From Trema orientale (taxonomy: Eukaryota; Streptophyta; Magnoliopsida; Rosales; Cannabaceae), in NCBI GenBank assembly GCA_002914845.1, contig JXTC01000076.1, positions 526,064 to 590,063 of the forward strand: a DNA stretch of 64,000 nt, written 5' to 3'. A model generated the notes under the pieces. The model was given only the letters and a program-made list of their open reading frames with translations, was not told the DNA's origin and did not search any database. Position numbers and translations under genes: made by a program. Numbering within the stretch: position 1 is the first letter of the stretch; the number at the start of each line of letters is the position of its first letter. Positions 57,976-64,000 of this stretch are shown here, one piece after another.

Positions 57976-59834
57976 TTTTCTGATTTTCTTTTGATCCTGC
58001 CATTTTTTGTTCCTTCAAAGGCTTCCTGGCATTTCATCGTTCTTAAATCCACTTATTTTAGATTTTTAGTCATATTCTCATAGGTTTCTATGTATCTAAA
58101 TCTTTGATATCAATTTGTTGAGAATAGATTTTTAAATTATGACTAATCCTATTATATAACTGAGATCGTCCCATTGGATTTGAAGCTCCCGTCATTTGTA
58201 GTCATGGTAAAAGCAAAGCAAGTGAAAACAATAGGTTTAATCTTGGTTTAATTCTAGAGCAAAAAAAAAAAAAAAAACAGGTTTAATCTTAGCTTTTTTT
58301 CTTTTTCTTTTTCTTTTTTTTTTTGTTGAGTGAAAGCTTTTATCCGAGTTATTAAAACTTAGAATGAGTCTTTAGGCATAGACATATGATCAAAAATATT
58401 AAGGGTATTTTAGTCACTTCAAATAGGTATATGCATATTTTTCAAACATTTATTAAAGAGAGAACATACCCCAAATTTCATATATTTTTGTGCATATTTA
58501 ACAATATATGGGTTTCAATTTTGACAAGTTTTGACAAGAGCATTTCGATTGTCTTCAATACGGATTTCGATGACCCTCTACTATATCGACACCATTTCGG
58601 CTAGTTTCGAAGTAATTCTACCGAGTTTCGATGAGTATTAAAGCCTTCAAGATTCATATTTAGAAGTGTTCCTTCACTGCCATCATCGAGTATGAGATCA
58701 AGAGTCGCCGCTACGTCCACATGGGCTGTCCCTTGTCAGGTCGACTATGCTAAGAACATGTGTTACCCAAATGGACAGAGCTATTCTGTTGTTTCCGATG
58801 CCAACAGCCCAATATCGCATATTCTTGAAAAAACGTAACATATTGTTCGTTTCTTCTACGAGTTACTGGGTGATGTGTGATCTGTTTTTGTCTAAATTTA
58901 TTTTCCCATAGAGAGCATATATTAATGGTAGTTTGGTATTTTGAAATGAGTATATGCATATATAACAAAGATTTATTGAAAGTAGCATATGCCCCAAATT
59001 CAGTGTTTTCATGCATATTTTACCACATTTCTAAATTCTAATATTATCTGCGTCAAAAATACTGGCTATCTAACATATGATGATAATAATTGAAACCACT
59101 CACAGCTGTTTACTTGCATATTGTACTGTTAATGGCACCTATAATTTTCTGACAGATGGAATTGTAATTCCACGTCGTTTTCTACATTTCTACTACTATC
59201 TTGATTATTCTTAACTAAGTGTTTTTAACTTAATTAATTTCTCTCTAATCAAAATATAAAAATGCATCCTCTAACAAGCATAATGAAATAACATTGTGTT
59301 GGAAAATTCATTATATTGGAGATGCTCTGAGTATTGCTATATAAAACAACTTTTTGCTAGGGGCATTTATTTCCCATCACGCGTTCTCCTCAAGCTCCGC
59401 CTAATCCAGTAGCAAAAAGGCCACAAGTAGGCCTAACTTGTTGACATTTTTAGGAAAGTCAAAAACATTTTGACCTATAGTTAAGATCTTCTTAACTAGG
59501 TAAAAACTATTATTTATGAAATTTTTAGCAGTTTTTTCCATAGATAATAAGCTCTTGAATATATAGATCAAAAGGTTTTCTTTTTCTGCTTTTGGTGGCT
59601 ACAACCCCATGCGTAATAATAAAGTAAAAGCCTGCTTGTATTGCTACCACAGTTCAATGCAAGTGTACAAAAATTTGCAACGCCTGATAACAGGTCACAC
59701 AATGACACATGATTGTGGCCTTGACCTCTCTCCAAGAGCATGTAAATGAGGATAGCAACAATTTTGGAAGGGTTGACTTTTCAAGACAGACTTCAATACC
59801 TCTTTGACTTACTATAAACCCTTGAAAAAGTATA
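57976..59834. other. Spacer, ZNF830 3' flank at right end
   Basis: Apart from the second TTCGA patch, nothing is recognised. A GC-richer stretch at 58660-58800 (reads YEIKSRRYVHMGCPL on plus) may be a decayed coding piece. ZNF830 3' UTR sequence presumably lies in about 59.6-59.83 kb. Confidence 0.4.
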
Positions 59835-62800
59835 TCACAAATGTTGAGCTCTCCAATCAACTGCAAAATTCTCATCACTGTCATCATCGCTAGATGAATC
59901 CTCATGCCCTGGCCTCTCGTTGACACCCTCTGAACCTCTGCTGCGCTTGGTAGACCTAGCAGCCTTCAACTCCATCTTCTTCTTCTTCAACAATTCCACT
60001 TTCTCCCTGTAACTCCTGAATAAGGGGAACAAAGATGGACAACAGAGAGCAAAATTGGAAGTAAAAGTGAGGATTATGGTAATGCAATAGTACTACTCTG
60101 CAGACTATACTCACTTTTGCTCCACAGATTCAGCTTCTTCTATCATTTCAGCAGCATCAAACTGCAGCAAAGTTGTAACAACAAAAATTATTTTTAAGTT
60201 TCGATTGCAAATAAATATTATGGTAGATAACAAGGGCAGAACTTATTAATGTATAGAGCAACAATATATTGAAACCTTACCTCGTCTTCTTCCAAACGGT
60301 TGTCCACCACTTGCAAGTCCTCTTGGATCAACTTCTCAAATTCTTTGTACTCATCCCTAACCAAAATAAACAAAAACTAAGATGATAATGTGGTTTCCAG
60401 GTTGGCAACACTGAAGAATGAAGTTATACAAGAAAATTTTAAATGCCCCAAAACAATCTGGTCAAATTGGGAACAGCACATTCACAACCGTTGGAAAGCC
60501 TGACCGGCAAAAGCCACTGATGTATTTAACCGTACGAAAACTCCCATCTATGTTCACACTATAGACAACCTCAATTTCCAGATGAAAAAATAAACCTCTT
60601 CAAGTACTCATCCCTAACTAAAACTTGATAAAAAATAAAGAAAATGATGTGTTCTCCATGTCAAGGATACCACAAAATGAGGTTATAGAAGATAACGATG
60701 TGTTCTCCATGTCAAGGATACTGCAAAATGAGGTTTTAGAAGATTTTAATTTCTCCAAAGTAATATATTTAGAAGAGCGCATTTACACAATTAGAAAACC
60801 TGACTATAGCTACCAATTTATTAAAGAAAACTCCGTATGTTCAGATACAGCCAATCCAAACTCCAATTTTCAAAAGGGGGAAAAAATCAAGTGGCATAGT
60901 TATGAAATTTCTAGTTTTGGTTCCAAGAAAGAACGCTAAAAGTTAAACAAGTGACTAGCAGTATCTTCAAACAAAAGGTTTATGATTGTCAATAAGTTCA
61001 AAATTGAAATTGTATTCAAGATAGCCTTCAGCTAGTGGCAGGTTTACACAAACAAATGGAGATACAGAACAGGAGAACATAAGAAAATTGCACAAGTGTC
61101 ACAGGATAAAAGATTCCTCCTCTTACATGATAATGTTAATACATTTTCATTCATTGTGTCCAACAAGCAATCAGAGAAGTGCACCAGCAGAAAGAAGAGC
61201 TTAAGCGCATATAGAGATAGATAATGGATATTTTCATATGTACAAATGCACAACATAGAGACTCCAGCAACTTATGTCAACTTAAATACAATATACTCCA
61301 GTGGTATGCTTGATGAATACGTTTTCTCTTGATTTTTTTTTTTTTAAAAAAAAAAGACTCTAGTTCTGAAAGTAATTTCAAGAAAACAATTAAAATCTAA
61401 TAGGGCCAAATGACAACTTTTTTTTCCCCAAAAGCAAAAAGGTTATCTACCAGCACTTCTTTTAGGTCCTGAGTGGAATATCAACATCCAAGCACATATA
61501 CTAATACATGCCAGGTGCCAAAATCTTAGGGTGAGATGTTTTTAAAACATATGGAAAATAGGCAGGTTAGAAGTTGAGGAAGTCAATTTCTGGCTTCTGC
61601 ATTCATAATTTATGCGTTCTAGAATAAAACTAAACACTTGGTATATACTAATCTTCTACAACTGGTTTAGATCCTGATACCTGGCATCATCATCAGGTAT
61701 TTTTATTTTTAAAAATAAAAGATAGAAGAAAAGCAGTTCAAGATGGCAGGAGTAACCTTTGCCAGTGCAAAGATATGAAAGTTATAGACTTTTAGCAGCT
61801 ATTAATCTGATTTTAAATACTTGAATCTACGTGCCACTACTTTTTTCTTTCTATAGGAACAGAAAATTGTATAAAATAATATCAAAGACAGAAATCACAA
61901 TAATGAATGCTTGAGTATAAGGTTTCCACAGCCTAGGAAAAGAAAGCCCCATACTGACTGATCTAGGATAAGTCTAAATACTCATTCACCAATATAGTGA
62001 ACCTTCTCAGTGTTAACTGTGTTATATAGTCACCAAAATCTGTTTCCAAAATGATACAATACATCACCTTCTAATACTCAACACAAACAACTAGTGAAAA
62101 CTTCTCACTTTAAAAGATGGTCCCGAAACCTACCAGGACATCCTCCCAGAAAATCTATTCACAACTTATCCAGCCTATAACTAGGAAGGAAAGAAGTGAC
62201 AAGATGTCAACATGCGGTAAATCTAGGAGGTTTAAAAAGATTTTGTGACAATAGAAAGGAAAACAAAAAAGAGAAGAAGAAATTATAATCAAATATCAAA
62301 TTATTATAAGTAGGAACTTACTTGACATCTGGTTTAACAGGCTTTATGCCTCTTGCAAGTAAGTCAGCTTCCTTGTTATCAAAGAAGCCTTCTGGAAGAG
62401 CTCCCTTGACTTGCTTTGCCTCTGAATCGGTTATGTGTGATGTCTGTGTGAGCTTCCTGGGAGGCTTCATTGTTTCGGTCTCAGTGCCTTGAGGAAAACC
62501 GCAACATAATAAACATAAAGCTGAAACAAACTAAATGGGATATGCCAAAAGGCAGAGAAGATGCTATAGTGGTGAACCAAATAAAATAGAAAAAATCACA
62601 AGAAACAAACATCAAGCTCATTCCCATCAAACTTTATTCCAAATTCCAAAAGGAAGCCGAAAAAAAAAAAAAATGCACTTATATATGTATTTTTGTGTGT
62701 GTGAGTGTGTATAGATTTACTAAATAGACATAGTTGCACAAATACATAGCATGTAGAGTAGATTATTTTTCAAAAACTGGTTTATATATTCAATGCCCGC

Positions 62801-62837
62801 CCCCCCCACACTAAAATACTCAATAACTTTCCGAAAA

Positions 62838-62872
<35 letters not shown>

Positions 62873-63899
62873 CAAGAAAAGAAACAACACATATATACAT
62901 ATGTATATATATTAAATAATGAAATAAAACAATGGATGAGAAAAAATATAAACCATATCCAGTTCCAGATAATAACGATTACAGCAGAGATTATCAAACT
63001 TGCTTGGCAATTATAAAGCAGTTAATTGAAATGATATTATCTCCCTCATTGTTATGATATTTCCTAACTAATTTTTCAAATGTGATGTAAAACTATCTAC
63101 TCGACCTCCACTTTCAATATGAGACTCCATATCTCATCAGCCTACATTTTTTATTACCAACCCAAAAAAGCACAAAGAACGTTATCAAATTACGCAATTT
63201 ACAATTCATACATGCATCAACCTATTATAAAGGCAGTAGTAGCACAGTTTCATGATTATCTTTCAAATAACAATACAAAAAAAATAGCAGAAAAATCTTA
63301 CTTGTATCTGGCTTCTGTGAGTCATTGTTGTCGAAAAAATTTGGTGGAAGCCCTGAGGACGACTGAGGTCTGGTTGATTCCCCAGAGTGCTGAGGTCGAG
63401 TGCCTTGCAACTCTTCAAAACTTTCATGTTTAGCACAGTTTTCACGATTATATTTCAAATAACAATACCAAAAAATAGCATGAAAATCTTACTTGTAATA
63501 GGCTTTTGTGAGTCATTGTTATCGAAAAAATTTGAGGGAAGCCCAGATGATGACTGAGGCCGTGTTGATTCCCCAGAGTTCTGAAGTCGAGTGCCTTGCA
63601 ACTCTTCAAACTTTCACGTTTAGTACGGTTTTCATGATTATATTTCAAATAACAATACCAAAAAATAGCAGGAAAATCTTACTAGTATTAGGCTTTTGTG
63701 AGTCATTGTTATCGAAAAAATTTGGGGGAAGCCCTGATGACGACTGAGGTCGGGTTGAATCTCTAGGGTAATGAGGTCGAGTGCCTTGCAACTCTTCAGA
63801 ACTTTCATGCTTAGATTTCGGCAACTCCTTATGGGATTCAGGTTTTTCATTGTTTCCCGTGTTTAATACAGCTGCAGAAGCTTTGAATTTATTCATTGC
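59835..63899 (-). CDS. ZNF830: ZNF830/CCDC16-like nuclear protein, C-terminal five exons (partial)
   Basis: Homologues are nuclear C2H2 zinc-finger/coiled-coil proteins linked to splicing and genome stability (family knowledge). Exons: 63683-63899, 62322-62487, 60281-60356, 60115-60161, 59835-60015, all with GT-AG borders and joining in phase. The first begins AMNKFKASAAV, where the finger exon joins in this family; that exon lies beyond 64000. Landmarks: SSSGLPPNFFDNND, GALPEGFFDNKEADLLARG (the family's LP..FFD motif twice), DEYKEFEKLIQEDLQVVD, FDAAEMIEEAESVEQ, an acidic SSSDDDSDENF and the end DWRAQHL. About 229 residues are visible. The first exon's 3' half is triplicated downstream (see the repeat entry). 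Confidence 0.88.
60350..60870. repeat. Duplicated exon-edge and intron segment in ZNF830
   Basis: Text from the acceptor side of the exon at 60356 (TACTCATCCCTAACC) into the intron recurs at about 60605 (TACTCATCCCTAACT) and runs in parallel for about 250 bp. A further internal pair, GATGTGTTCTCCATGTCAAG, lies at about 60645 and 60697. The copy creates a pseudo-acceptor near 60613 without a usable exon. Confidence 0.6.
63239..63830 (-). repeat. Triplicated exon-plus-donor unit of about 190 bp in ZNF830
   Basis: The unit covers the 3' half of the exon at 63683-63899, its donor and about 60 bp of intron. It occurs three times with period 190-191 bp (GTGCCTTGCA at 63400, 63591 and 63781). Copies B (to about 63493) and C (to 63302) keep the coding text for SSGLP.NFFDNNDSQKP and end in A|GTAAG like the true exon. 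The duplicated part starts inside the exon, so neither has the authentic acceptor. Copy B also has a one-base deletion near its start. Confidence 0.85.
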
Positions 63900-64000
63900 C
63901 TATCATAATATGAGATATTTGTTAGTACAATCAAGCAAAGCACGAAAGTAAAAGGCTTGCAGAACAATGAAGAAGAAGAATAAGTTTCTCGTTCAGTCAG

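Noticed and set aside
57556..57994. Overlapping frames of about 100 codons on both strands
   Set aside because: They arise from the TTCGAYGG repeat, which lacks stops; no domain or splice context.
1..64000. tRNA, rRNA or other structured RNA genes
   Set aside because: No cloverleaf with matching A and B boxes was found apart from the SINE promoter remnant at 53.3 kb; a tRNAscan or Infernal run would settle it.

Overview
This window is nuclear DNA of a flowering plant, most likely a eudicot. The genes are split into many short exons with GT-AG introns. Spacers are very AT-rich, and plant-type mobile DNA is dense: Copia, L1-type LINE, Helitron, solo LTRs, a TRIM-like element, MITEs and a SINE. 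I cannot name the species. All exon models come from reading translated sequence, splice sites and reading phase by eye. No alignment was run.

Three protein genes are supported, all on the minus strand. (1) Positions 16442 down to 2763 hold the first 18 coding exons (about 624 codons) of a very large VPS13/chorein lipid-transfer protein. The rest lies left of the window. Its introns are loaded with insertions: a Copia copy (1-2557), several short LINE copies flanked by target duplications, a TRIM-like element and two MITEs. (2) Positions 45397 down to 33917 hold a complete 20-exon VPS52 gene (GARP/EARP tether subunit, POK in Arabidopsis), 707 codons and no breaks. (3) Positions 63899 down to 59835 hold the C-terminal five exons of a ZNF830/CCDC16-like nuclear protein. 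Its zinc-finger exon lies right of the window, and its gene body contains recent tandem duplications.

Between VPS13 and VPS52 (17.3-33.9 kb) lies a decayed L1-type LINE of about 8.8 kb that was itself hit by a 2.3-kb solo LTR and by another LTR-like fragment. After it come AT-rich DNA, a broken coding-like stretch, a minisatellite and three foldback elements. Between VPS52 and ZNF830 (47.2-59.8 kb) lie a foldback at the VPS52 promoter, a Helitron with both ends intact (47495-51694), a SINE, a 1514-bp solo LTR that splits an unidentified reading frame, a MITE, a GC-rich foldback and an odd TTCGAYGG-rich repeat.

VPS13 (bridge-like lipid transfer at membrane contacts) and VPS52 (endosome-to-Golgi vesicle tethering) both act in membrane traffic. 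Plant nuclear genes are not in operons, so I draw no functional link from their proximity. I found no clear new biological system. The most informative items are the triplicated ZNF830 exon segment, the reading frame split by the solo LTR, the end-complete Helitron, and the tiny upstream ORFs in the VPS52 and VPS13 leaders.
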